The translations under genes and the position numbers were made by a program. The notes beneath the pieces were generated by a model, which was given only the letters and a program-made list of their open reading frames with translations, made no database searches and was not told the DNA's origin. From Tieghemostelium lacteum (Eukaryota > Evosea > Eumycetozoa > Dictyosteliales > Raperosteliaceae), in NCBI GenBank assembly GCA_001606155.1, contig LODT01000006.1:1-64000 (forward strand): a DNA stretch of 64,000 nt, written 5' to 3'. Positions 35,529 to 44,113 of the stretch are shown in pieces. Each line of letters opens with the position of its first letter. The first letter of the stretch is position 1.

Positions 35529-36725
35529 AAGAAAATTTTACAACATTCTCCTTTGAAGGAGAAAAATATAAATATAGGTAGTATAATAACAAAATCACCA
35601 ACTAAATCAATTAAAAATCAACCAACCTCACCTCTTAAAAAATCTGTCATTTCATCCCCAAAGAAACAAAAAGTACAACAACTCCCAAGGATATTGACAA
35701 AATCATCATCTCAAGATTCAGATTTAGATGATAATATATCAACAACTGAAGAGTCTCCTGTAAAAAAATCATCACCAAAGAAAACAACACCAAAGCCTAG
35801 ACCTATCATGTTAATGAAAAAGTTGGCTCCAAGAAGAAAATTTACATTTCCTTCTGATTCTGATGAATCTAGTAGCAGTCAAGATAGTAATAATGAGGAA
35901 AGTGAAGTGATTAGCGATGAAGTAGAAACCAACCTTAGAGAAACTGAAAAGACCAATAAGGTATCATCTAAATCACCAAAAAAAGTAAAAAGTAATAGTA
36001 GTAAAAATCAAGAATTATCATTTTCATCATCATCATCATCATCATCACCAACAACAGTAACAGCATTTGAATCCTTATTTAGTAATTATATATTCTTAAT
36101 TACATCAGGAACATTGGCTAGTGAAAATAGAGAGGCATTAACTGAAAAGATTATTAAATATAAAGGTAAAATAGAAGAACCAGAACAATTCTTTGATGGA
36201 TCTAAGAGATCAAGAACTAGATACTTGTTATCAGATGACTGTCAAAAGACATATAAATACATTAAGGCATTAGTAAATTCCATTGAATGTATAAATTTAA
36301 CATGGATAAAAGATTCAATTAAAGCTGGTGAACCTTTAGATATTGATGAATATACTCTGCCTAGTGGATACAATATAATTACACAAAAAAATGTGTTTCT
36401 CAAATACCCTTATCCTGATTTTATTCTAAATCAGAATAAAAGTCGTATAGAAATTATTGGTTCAGATGGTTTTATAAAAGATTGGTCAAGTCTTATAAAA
36501 CAATTGGGTGGTAGAATTGTAAAGAGATTGGTATATGGTGGTGGTAAAGTAGATGCTCTTTTAATTGAAAATACAAATTATGCTAGAAATTTACAATGTC
36601 GTACTGCTTCTGATCAAAATGTACCTATTATCAATCCCAAATGGGTTATAGCTTGTATTTTATCAAAAACTCAATATGATTATAATTATCACACTGATTT
36701 CTTCTATGAATTATCTTTTAAATAA
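34128..36725 (+). CDS. Tandem BRCT protein, 53BP1/Rad9-like
   Basis: Two exons, 34128-34457 and 34518-36725 (phase 0), give 845 residues. The first 615 are disordered, with a Gln tract (35464-35529), several SQ/TQ pairs, Ser-Pro and SPKK motifs and acidic patches. The C-terminal 230 residues are two BRCT repeats. The first contains FLITSGTLASEN and ECINLTWIKDSIKAGEPLD, then LPSGYNI. The second contains WSSLIKQLGGRIVK, then DALLIENTNYARN and VPIINPKWVIACILSK. The long first repeat, the LPxGY linker and the C-terminal placement match 53BP1/Crb2 better than BRCA1 or MDC1. These proteins bind phosphorylated chromatin near DNA breaks. No Tudor domain was seen, so the ortholog call is tentative. 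Confidence 0.75.
35464..35529. repeat. CAA triplet tract (polyGln)
   Basis: An almost pure CAA run encodes about 21 Gln in the disordered part of the BRCT protein. Confidence 0.9.
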
Positions 36726-36833
36726 ATACATTGTAATATATATTTATATATATATATATATATATGACATCTGTAACAGTTGTTATTATTATTAGTTTTT
36801 TACTATTATATTGTTGTTATTGATGATTACTGT

Positions 36834-37343
36834 TTATTGTCTCTTAATATGTCTACTATTTAAAGATAAAATATAACCTATAGTTGCACCAATAACACCA
36901 CCAATACCAATATGTATTGGTCCTTTTGGTGCTCTATGTAAAACTCCAATGGTTGCACCAGCAATAGTTGAAGACATTATTGATTCCTCTTGGATACCAG
37001 TACCAGATAATAATTTTTTTAAACATCCAAACAAAAATACACCAGCAGCTAAATTAGTTGCTACTCTACCGGTTGTCGATCCTGTTGTATCTAAAAATGC
37101 ACCAACTCTATTCTTAAACTTTGCTTTCTCTGGTAAACTGATTGCATGTAAAATTCCTTTGGTAAATCCCACTTGACTGCCAATAAATGCTCCTCCCAAA
37201 TAAGAGACACCTGTATATAAAATTAAATTACTCTCGCTTTCTGGTAGTTCATTCAGTGGTTGAAATTCAACACCTTTTGGTACTGTCTTTTTTATATAAT
37301 CTTCATCTGTATCTTGAATTGATAAATCGGTATCTTTAACCAT
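36834..37343 (-). CDS. Tim17/Tim22/Tim23-family protein
   Basis: This 169-residue single-exon protein has four Gly-rich hydrophobic segments from about residue 40, typical of inner-membrane translocase components: LILYTGVSYLGGAFIGSQVG, GRVATNLAAGVFLFG, MSSTIAGATIGVLH and HIGIGGVIGATIGYIL. The hydrophilic N-terminus (about 35 residues) resembles Tim23, with a phospho-rich start. Its role is presumably protein import into or across the mitochondrial inner membrane. Which subfamily it belongs to is not settled; Tim23-like is my preference. It converges on the BRCT gene with 108 bases between stops. Confidence 0.75.
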   Translation of the reverse strand: MVKDTDLSIQDTDEDYIKKTVPKGVEFQPLNELPESESNLILYTGVSYLGGAFIGSQVGFTKGILHAISLPEKAKFKNRVGAFLDTTGSTTGRVATNLAAGVFLFGCLKKLLSGTGIQEESIMSSTIAGATIGVLHRAPKGPIHIGIGGVIGATIGYILSLNSRHIKRQ

Positions 37344-37581
37344 CTTTTAGTTAATATGTATATATATTAGATTAGATATCTAATTGATTCGTGTATTTTT
37401 TCAAATCAAAAATGAAAAATTTTTTTTTTTATTTTATCGATTTATTATTATCTGTTATAATGAAACACCTAATTGCCATCAGAATATGGAGCAATTGTTT
37501 TATGTCAATTTGAGAACAATATTTTAAAGATTTATTAAGTTTTTCATTTGATTTAAATTTCCAAACTTTAATATTCAAAGT

Positions 37582-38553
37582 TTAACCACAAATTGTTCTA
37601 CAACCGTAATAGTTTTCGGAATATGGAGCAATGATATGACAATCTTGACCAGGTTCAGGACATTCAACAATTTGATTGTTTCCAGTATACATGACAACAT
37701 GATCTGGACAAGCTTGACCATCACCAGAGAAACAATAAAAGAATAAATCACCTACAGTACAACCACTTGTATCGCTTGGATTACATGTACCTTCTGTAAC
37801 TAATGTATTACCACTATTGCTACCACTTCCTGACCCACTAGTTGATCCTGATCCACTGCCAGATGATGCGCCACTGGTTGAACCAGAACCACTACCAGAA
37901 TCTCCACCACTAGTTGATCCTGATCCAGAACCACTACCAGAACCTCCACCACTAGTTGATCCCGATCCACTTCCGCTAGATGATCCCGATCCACTACCAG
38001 ATGATGAACCACCACTAGTTGAACCACTTCCAGATGATGAAGATGAAGCACTTCCAGAACTAGCACCACCACAACTACTACCTTGAGTATATTGTTGTTC
38101 AGAAGTACGGAGAATACCTGACCAACCAGCATCATTATAACTTGCATATACCATACCTGAACAATCTAAACCTCCAGAGCCTCCACAACCGCATGATGTA
38201 CCTCCCCATACTATTTTTTAACAATTTTATTAATATATAGGATTTTAGAATTTTTATAATTTTAATTAATATTTACCATAAGGACTATTTAATAAAATAT
38301 ATTGTGTAGTTTTGTGTGTGTATGTATGAAAATGTTAGAATATATTATATATTTATAAATTATCAAAATTAAAGTAGTAGATAGATTACCATCCACATGA
38401 ACCATAATTTAAAGCAGCATTTGCAGCAGCTTGACATATGGATAAATCAATTGTTAAATTTCTAAATGTATTTATATCAGCATTTTTGATTCTAGCTGAT
38501 TGAATTTTACCAATTATAGTTAAAATGACTAAAGCTAATATTATAGATTTCAT
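37582..38553 (-). CDS. Secreted NlpC/P60 cysteine peptidase with Ser/Gly insertion
   Basis: Three exons, 38553-38390, an 8-base exon 38284-38277, and 38210-37582, give 266 residues. Exon 1 encodes a signal peptide (SIILALVILTIIGKIQSA). The splice builds CPYVWGGTS followed by GGLDCSGMVYA, the NlpC/P60 signature with catalytic Cys at about residue 74. The catalytic His is in CPDHVVMYTG (about 228). Between them sits a Ser/Gly/Thr linker of about 95 residues with nearly periodic GSGSTSG units. The fold normally cuts gamma-D-Glu to diamino acid bonds in peptidoglycan, so this secreted enzyme may digest ingested or surrounding bacteria. Direct joining of exons 1 and 3 loses the frame, so the tiny exon is required for this reading. 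Confidence 0.85.
38277..38284 (-). other. 8-base micro-exon of the NlpC/P60 gene
   Basis: The exon is flanked by an AATAG acceptor and a GTAAAT donor. It supplies the last base of a Cys codon, full Pro and Tyr codons and the first base of a Val codon. This gives CPYVWGG at exactly the place where the family has G-x-PYVWGG. Both flanking introns (38389-38285 and 38276-38211) have normal size and AT content. Confidence 0.75.
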
Positions 38554-38852
38554 TATTGTACAAAATTTTATTCGGATTGAGATATAAAATTTAAAAATAT
38601 GGTTTTATTCAAAAAAAAAATAAAATTAACCAGGATACCGACGTTGGTAAGAAATTGGTTCCCATCTTTTGCCAAAAAATTTAGATATTTTTGAAACTTT
38701 TTATATTTATGTTTTTTTTTATTATCACAATTTAAGACTTTTGAAGAATTTTAAATAAAAATATATAAATTAAAGTTAAAAATAAATAAATAAATCATTT
38801 AATGAATACTATTACAAAATATATATAAAAAAACTATAGTTTTTTTATCAAT

Positions 38853-41132
38853 TTAATCAGTAAAGTAACCTTTTTCAATTAATAAATCTACTAGATAGAG
38901 ACCAGTTGAACAAAGTACCAAGAAAGAACCAATAACAATAAGAATAATGGTTAGAGCATAACGGAAAGCATCAACAGAATAAGAGGTTTTGATTAAGTCA
39001 ATTTGATCTTGTGTGGCAGCTACTTCATTTTTACCCCAAACCATTGGATATACTACATCAGATTTCAAATTGCTGAAATAATTAAATATTGATGAGGTTT
39101 CATCATTTTCACCCTCAACATAGTAATTTACTTGTAGTGAATATCTACCTCTTATTGCTTTACCAGTATTTGGTTCATAGTCACCATAGACATCGTTATC
39201 TTCTGTGACATCATATAAATCACTCAAGCCAGCTTTAGTGAAATATTGAACGTTAATACCCTTTAATCTTGGTCTTGACATGTATACTGGGATACCCATA
39301 GATGATGTAAGATTCATAAGATGATCAACACCAGTGAACATTGTTTCATTTACAGCCCAATTAGATTCAGACATACGATAACGATAATAATGAAGTCCAC
39401 CAAAGTTACCAACGCTTTCCTTTTCCATGAACAAGGAACGCGCATATTCTTCAGAAAATAATGTTACTGGTGGATCTTCAACATCTGAATTTACTAAAAA
39501 GAATGGTCCGATATTTTCAGAATTGTGACCTTCAACTTTAATGGGAACTGCATATTGTACTGTATCATGACCATGATAGGTAATTGGTACTTGAGATAGT
39601 TGAGAATCATTCTTTCCAGTGTAGGTTGAATCAACAGGTAACTCTTCAGCAGCTAAATCGTAGGTGGTAATATTCTTTAATGGTGAGGAATTCCATTCTT
39701 CTGGGTTATTAGGGAAGAGAATCTTCAATATTGGATCTTGACTATTAAACATAAAGTCATTAACAGAGTGTTGTTGGAATGGTCCACCATTTTGAGCTTT
39801 AATAGTTGGCCATGTGAAATCTTTAATCATATATTGCATATAGGTAGTAATTTTAACACAATCAGCAAGTGTCAATGTCAAACCTGATGCACCTGCTATA
39901 GAAGTTGAATTTTGACTGGCTGTCAATGCAAATAGTGTTCCAATACCTTTTGGTGTTACTATATTGATAACTGATGTTGGTAGGAATAATCTTTTAATTG
40001 CAGCCAATGAAAGGGTGTAGTTTTGACTGATACCAAACTCTGGAATTCCTGGAAGTGTTGGTTGGAGTGATTTTACAGATTGACCACCTAACAAACCAGA
40101 GGCTGTACCCCATTGAAGATATCCCATATCAGATTGAGTACATGTAACACTTGCACAATTTGGATTGAGTGATAACATTTTTGGAATGGCAACAGTAGTT
40201 CTAAAGTTAGCATAGTAGAGGAACAATTTTTCAAATGTATCACCTGAAATTCCAACTGAAGTTGTTATAGCTTGTTTCAAAGAAGCTTTAACAGTTTGGT
40301 TAGTGAGAGCCTGTAACCAAACCATGAAACCAGTTGTAGTTGGATTAGGATTTCTAAAAGACAATGGGAATGATGAATCCATTAGACTTACAAATTGAGA
40401 CATATCCACATCATTTGTAGTTATACCAAAGTTATAAACACTATAATTAGCAGGAACACTTCCATAACCATTAATTGGACCTATCCAATTGGTATATGGA
40501 GTAGCATCAGCTGGCATAGAACCAATAATGAGGGTAAAAACATTTGGAATTGCAGGACTACCAGCTGTTAATTGGAAAGTTGGAGAGTTTAATGTAGTAA
40601 TAACTTGACCTACCGAACCAGATCCCAAACTCAAACCCAAATTTAATTCACTGCCAGAAGATTTAACAATTGCAGCATAGGCTAAATTGAAATGATAGAT
40701 TTGATCAGTTAGTGGATTTCTGGTATTTGGAGCATCTAAAATTGGAATAAATCTCTTCCACATTTGGAATGTAACAACATTTTCATCATCAGTGATGTTT
40801 CCAATGATTCTTTCATAAATGTAATTGTAGTGGTATGGTCCAACTTCTTCAAAAACTGGATAAGCACCTTGTGTGACCTCATCTGGATTAGTTAAATTAT
40901 ATACATAATATACATAAAGTCTACGGTTATTTGTATCATTTTGGTTTCCTACAAATCTTGTCCATGGATTAACAAGATCACTTTTATCATTTTCAGGTAA
41001 TGTAATCGATGCATTTTCTAATTGATTATGAATTGCTGTATCTACTGTAAACCAAACAATAATACCAACTGCTACTAAAACCAAACCTATTGGAAGGGAA
41101 ATAAATAATCTTCCTCTTTTTATTCTGGCCAT
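38853..41132 (-). CDS. CD36/LIMP-2 family lysosomal membrane protein 1
   Basis: This single-exon, 759-residue protein has a short cytosolic N-terminus (MARIKRGRLF), one TM helix (about 12-32), a long luminal domain and a second TM (about 725-748). The short tail ends EKGYFTD, with a possible sorting signal LLIEKGY. Family motifs include NPWTRF near residue 55, NLTNPDEVTQG, GPYHYNY and ENIGPFFLVN. About 15 N-x-S/T sites are present, as in LIMP-2. It is larger than animal CD36 (about 470), as are the Dictyostelium lmp proteins. It is likely a lipid or particle receptor of endolysosomes and phagosomes. A paralog lies directly upstream, with 224 bases between them. Confidence 0.9.
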   Translation of the reverse strand: MARIKRGRLFISLPIGLVLVAVGIIVWFTVDTAIHNQLENASITLPENDKSDLVNPWTRFVGNQNDTNNRRLYVYYVYNLTNPDEVTQGAYPVFEEVGPYHYNYIYERIIGNITDDENVVTFQMWKRFIPILDAPNTRNPLTDQIYHFNLAYAAIVKSSGSELNLGLSLGSGSVGQVITTLNSPTFQLTAGSPAIPNVFTLIIGSMPADATPYTNWIGPINGYGSVPANYSVYNFGITTNDVDMSQFVSLMDSSFPLSFRNPNPTTTGFMVWLQALTNQTVKASLKQAITTSVGISGDTFEKLFLYYANFRTTVAIPKMLSLNPNCASVTCTQSDMGYLQWGTASGLLGGQSVKSLQPTLPGIPEFGISQNYTLSLAAIKRLFLPTSVINIVTPKGIGTLFALTASQNSTSIAGASGLTLTLADCVKITTYMQYMIKDFTWPTIKAQNGGPFQQHSVNDFMFNSQDPILKILFPNNPEEWNSSPLKNITTYDLAAEELPVDSTYTGKNDSQLSQVPITYHGHDTVQYAVPIKVEGHNSENIGPFFLVNSDVEDPPVTLFSEEYARSLFMEKESVGNFGGLHYYRYRMSESNWAVNETMFTGVDHLMNLTSSMGIPVYMSRPRLKGINVQYFTKAGLSDLYDVTEDNDVYGDYEPNTGKAIRGRYSLQVNYYVEGENDETSSIFNYFSNLKSDVVYPMVWGKNEVAATQDQIDLIKTSYSVDAFRYALTIILIVIGSFLVLCSTGLYLVDLLIEKGYFTD

Positions 41133-41356
41133 CTATTTTTAATTTGATCATAAAAGTTATTTTTAGATTGGTATTAATATCTTTTTAGTTTCAGACTATT
41201 AATTTATATTATCATTACATAATACATTTAATAAGTACGAATGTGGAAAATTATATCGATTAGTTTATTTGTGAAAAAAAAAAATGGAGATAAATATCTT
41301 TGGGACAAAGTCGAAAATTGATGGAATTTGGTTTTTTCAAATGATAAATAATTTAT

Positions 41357-43651
41357 TTATTCTACTAACTGATCACCTCTCATGTAACCCTTTTCAGTGA
41401 AATAATCTATTATAAATAGAGCAGCTGATAAAAGTACCATTAAACCACCAATAACAATAAAAACAATAGTTAGTACATATCGAACAGTGTCAACAGTATA
41501 TGAAGTAGTAATGACATTGACTTGTTTTTGAGTAGCTTCATTATCATTTTTACTCCAAACCAACGGATAGATTACATCAGATGTCATATTATTTAAATAG
41601 TTAAATAATGGAGATGTTGTACTACCATTAACAGGTTCTACATAGTAATTTACTTGAATTGAATATCTACCTCTAATTGCTTTACCAGTTTTTGGTTCAT
41701 AATCACCATAGACATCGTTATCTTCTGTTGCATTAATCAAATTATTTAAACCAGCTCTATGAAAATATTTTTCATTTACACCTTTTAAACGTGGTTTGGA
41801 CATATATAATGGAACACCCATAACACGTGTCATATTCATTAGATGATCTATAGGTATCATCATTGTTGAATTTACAGCCCAATCCGAATCAGACATACGA
41901 TACCTGTGGTATGTGAGTTTATGAAATTTACCTTTATGTTCTTTAAACATGTGTAAAGGACGAGCATATTCTTCAGAGAATAAAGTTACTGGTGGACTAT
42001 CATCTTCTGCATCATCCAAATAAAAAGGCCCAATATTTTCAGAATTATGACCTTCAATTTTAATTGGTACACCGTAAGCCAATGTACTATTTCCATGAAA
42101 AGTTAGTGGTCTATGTATCATCTTGGAGTCATTCTTTCCAGTGTATGATAAATCAGTTGGTAACTCTGCCATTGCCTTCTCTTGAGTGGTTATATTCTTT
42201 AATGGTGATGATCTCCATTTCTCTGGATTCTTTGGATACAATATCTTTAATATTGGATCTTGACTATTGAATATAAATTCATTAACAGTATGTTTAGTGA
42301 ATGGACCACCATTCAGAGCAATAATAGTTGGCCATGTAAAATTCTTTATCATATAATGCATGTATTTTGAAAGTTGAACACAATCATCTAGAGTCAATGT
42401 CATTGCAGATGCACCTGCAATTGCAGTTGAATTTTGATTGGCTGTCAATGCAAATAGTGTTCCAATACCTTTTGGTGTTACTATATTAATTGTTGAATTT
42501 GGTTGAAATAGTCTTTTAGTAGCTGCCAATGAAATGGTGTAATTTTGTTTGATTCCAAACTCTGGAATTCCTGGCAGTGTAGGTTGGAATAATTTTATAG
42601 AGGCACCTTTCAACAAGCCACTAGCTGAACCCCATTGTAAATAGGGCATATCATAACGAGTACAATTTACATTTACACAATTTGGATTGGACGATAGTAA
42701 TTTTGGAATGGCAACAGTCATTCTAAAATTTGAATACCAATTAAATATTTTATCAAATGTCTCATCTGAAATTCCAACTGAAGTAGTTACAGTTTGTTTT
42801 AAACCTGCTTTTATAGTTGCATTATGTAGAGCCTGGTACCAAACCATAAATCCTGTAGTGGTTGTATTCGGATTTCTAAAAGACAATGGAAATGTTGGAT
42901 CCATTAACATATTAAATTGTAACATGGTAACATCTGCTTTAGATACATCATAATCATAAATGGTATAGTTTCCCAATGCAATGACCTTTCCAGATAATGG
43001 TCCTAACCAAGTAGCATATCTAATAGCATCATTAGGTAAACTTGCATAGATTGCATTAAAAACACTTGGAATTGCAGCACTAGCAGCAGTCATTTGAAAT
43101 CTAGTCTTATTCAAAGTTGTAAAAATTTGATTAATTGTACCAGCACCTAAAGCCATACCCAATTTAATCTCACCTCCAGCAGTTTGAACCATGGCAGCAT
43201 AGGCAATATTAAAATGATATATAACATCAGTATATGGATTTCTAGCTTCAGTGTGATTTGTTATTGGAAAATATCTCTTCCACATTTTAAAAGCTACAAC
43301 TTGTTTATCATCCGTTACATTTATAATAATTCTTTTGTATATATAGTTATAATGATAGGGACCTAATTCAACAAATTCTGGATAGGCACCTTGGGTAACT
43401 TCAACAGGATTCGTTAAATTATAGACATAATATTGGTATAGTCTATAATTATTTTTGTCATGTTGATTTCCACTAAATCTAGTCCAGGGATTTATAACTT
43501 CAGTTTTATCATTTTGTGGTAAGGTTACAGATGCACTCACAACTTGGGTGTGAACAACTCCATCTACAGCATACCAAACTGCAACACCACCACCTATCAA
43601 ACATAGACCCAATATAAATGAAATGAGTAGTCTTTTTCTTCTAACATCCAT
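41357..43651 (-). CDS. CD36/LIMP-2 family lysosomal membrane protein 2
   Basis: This 764-residue single-exon tandem paralog of the gene at 38853-41132 is roughly 60% identical by eye over the whole length. It has the same two-TM hairpin (N-terminal helix about 9-29; C-terminal helix near 725-748), the NPWTRF motif, NLTNPVEVTQG, GPYHYNY, ENIGPFYLDD and DNDVYGDYEP. The tail is longer (EKGYMRGDQLVE) and differs in its possible sorting signal, so the two proteins may go to different endosomal stages. The pair clearly arose by tandem duplication but is old, judging from the divergence. Confidence 0.9.
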   Translation of the reverse strand: MDVRRKRLLISFILGLCLIGGGVAVWYAVDGVVHTQVVSASVTLPQNDKTEVINPWTRFSGNQHDKNNYRLYQYYVYNLTNPVEVTQGAYPEFVELGPYHYNYIYKRIIINVTDDKQVVAFKMWKRYFPITNHTEARNPYTDVIYHFNIAYAAMVQTAGGEIKLGMALGAGTINQIFTTLNKTRFQMTAASAAIPSVFNAIYASLPNDAIRYATWLGPLSGKVIALGNYTIYDYDVSKADVTMLQFNMLMDPTFPLSFRNPNTTTTGFMVWYQALHNATIKAGLKQTVTTSVGISDETFDKIFNWYSNFRMTVAIPKLLSSNPNCVNVNCTRYDMPYLQWGSASGLLKGASIKLFQPTLPGIPEFGIKQNYTISLAATKRLFQPNSTINIVTPKGIGTLFALTANQNSTAIAGASAMTLTLDDCVQLSKYMHYMIKNFTWPTIIALNGGPFTKHTVNEFIFNSQDPILKILYPKNPEKWRSSPLKNITTQEKAMAELPTDLSYTGKNDSKMIHRPLTFHGNSTLAYGVPIKIEGHNSENIGPFYLDDAEDDSPPVTLFSEEYARPLHMFKEHKGKFHKLTYHRYRMSDSDWAVNSTMMIPIDHLMNMTRVMGVPLYMSKPRLKGVNEKYFHRAGLNNLINATEDNDVYGDYEPKTGKAIRGRYSIQVNYYVEPVNGSTTSPLFNYLNNMTSDVIYPLVWSKNDNEATQKQVNVITTSYTVDTVRYVLTIVFIVIGGLMVLLSAALFIIDYFTEKGYMRGDQLVE

Positions 43652-44113
43652 ATTTTATAATATAAATAAAATTCATAAACCTTAAAAATATTTATTTATT
43701 TTTTTTTTATTATCTTCAATGAAGAGGGAGATACTGCTATATATTCATTGGTTAAATTGAATTTATTACAAATGAGGAAACAAGTTCGATTTAAAAAAAA
43801 AAAATATATATTTCAAATGATTTAATTTCAACAGATAATATTTCCATATTTATATAAATTTAAACCCCTTTTATAATTTATAAATAATTAATTAAATTTC
43901 AATGAAGGAGATTAAATATTATTCTGAATAGAAAAAAAACTTTATAATTTGTTATTGAAACTTTAAAAAATTTAAAATAAATAATAATAAATATTTTGAA
44001 TATAACACTACAAAAAAGGAAAATTTTATAAAAAGTAAATGAAGTTTTTTTGAATCGTGTGAATTTTATTGAAATGGTTTGAATTGAAAAAAATTTAATA
44101 TGATGATTTTGAC
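43652..44113. other. Divergent promoter region
   Basis: This 462-base AT-rich spacer lies between LIMP-2-like gene 2 (leftward) and the DEP-SLAC1 gene (rightward). It holds long A and T runs near 43790-43806 and 43930 and TATA-like words on both strands. Nothing else is visible. Confidence 0.5.
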
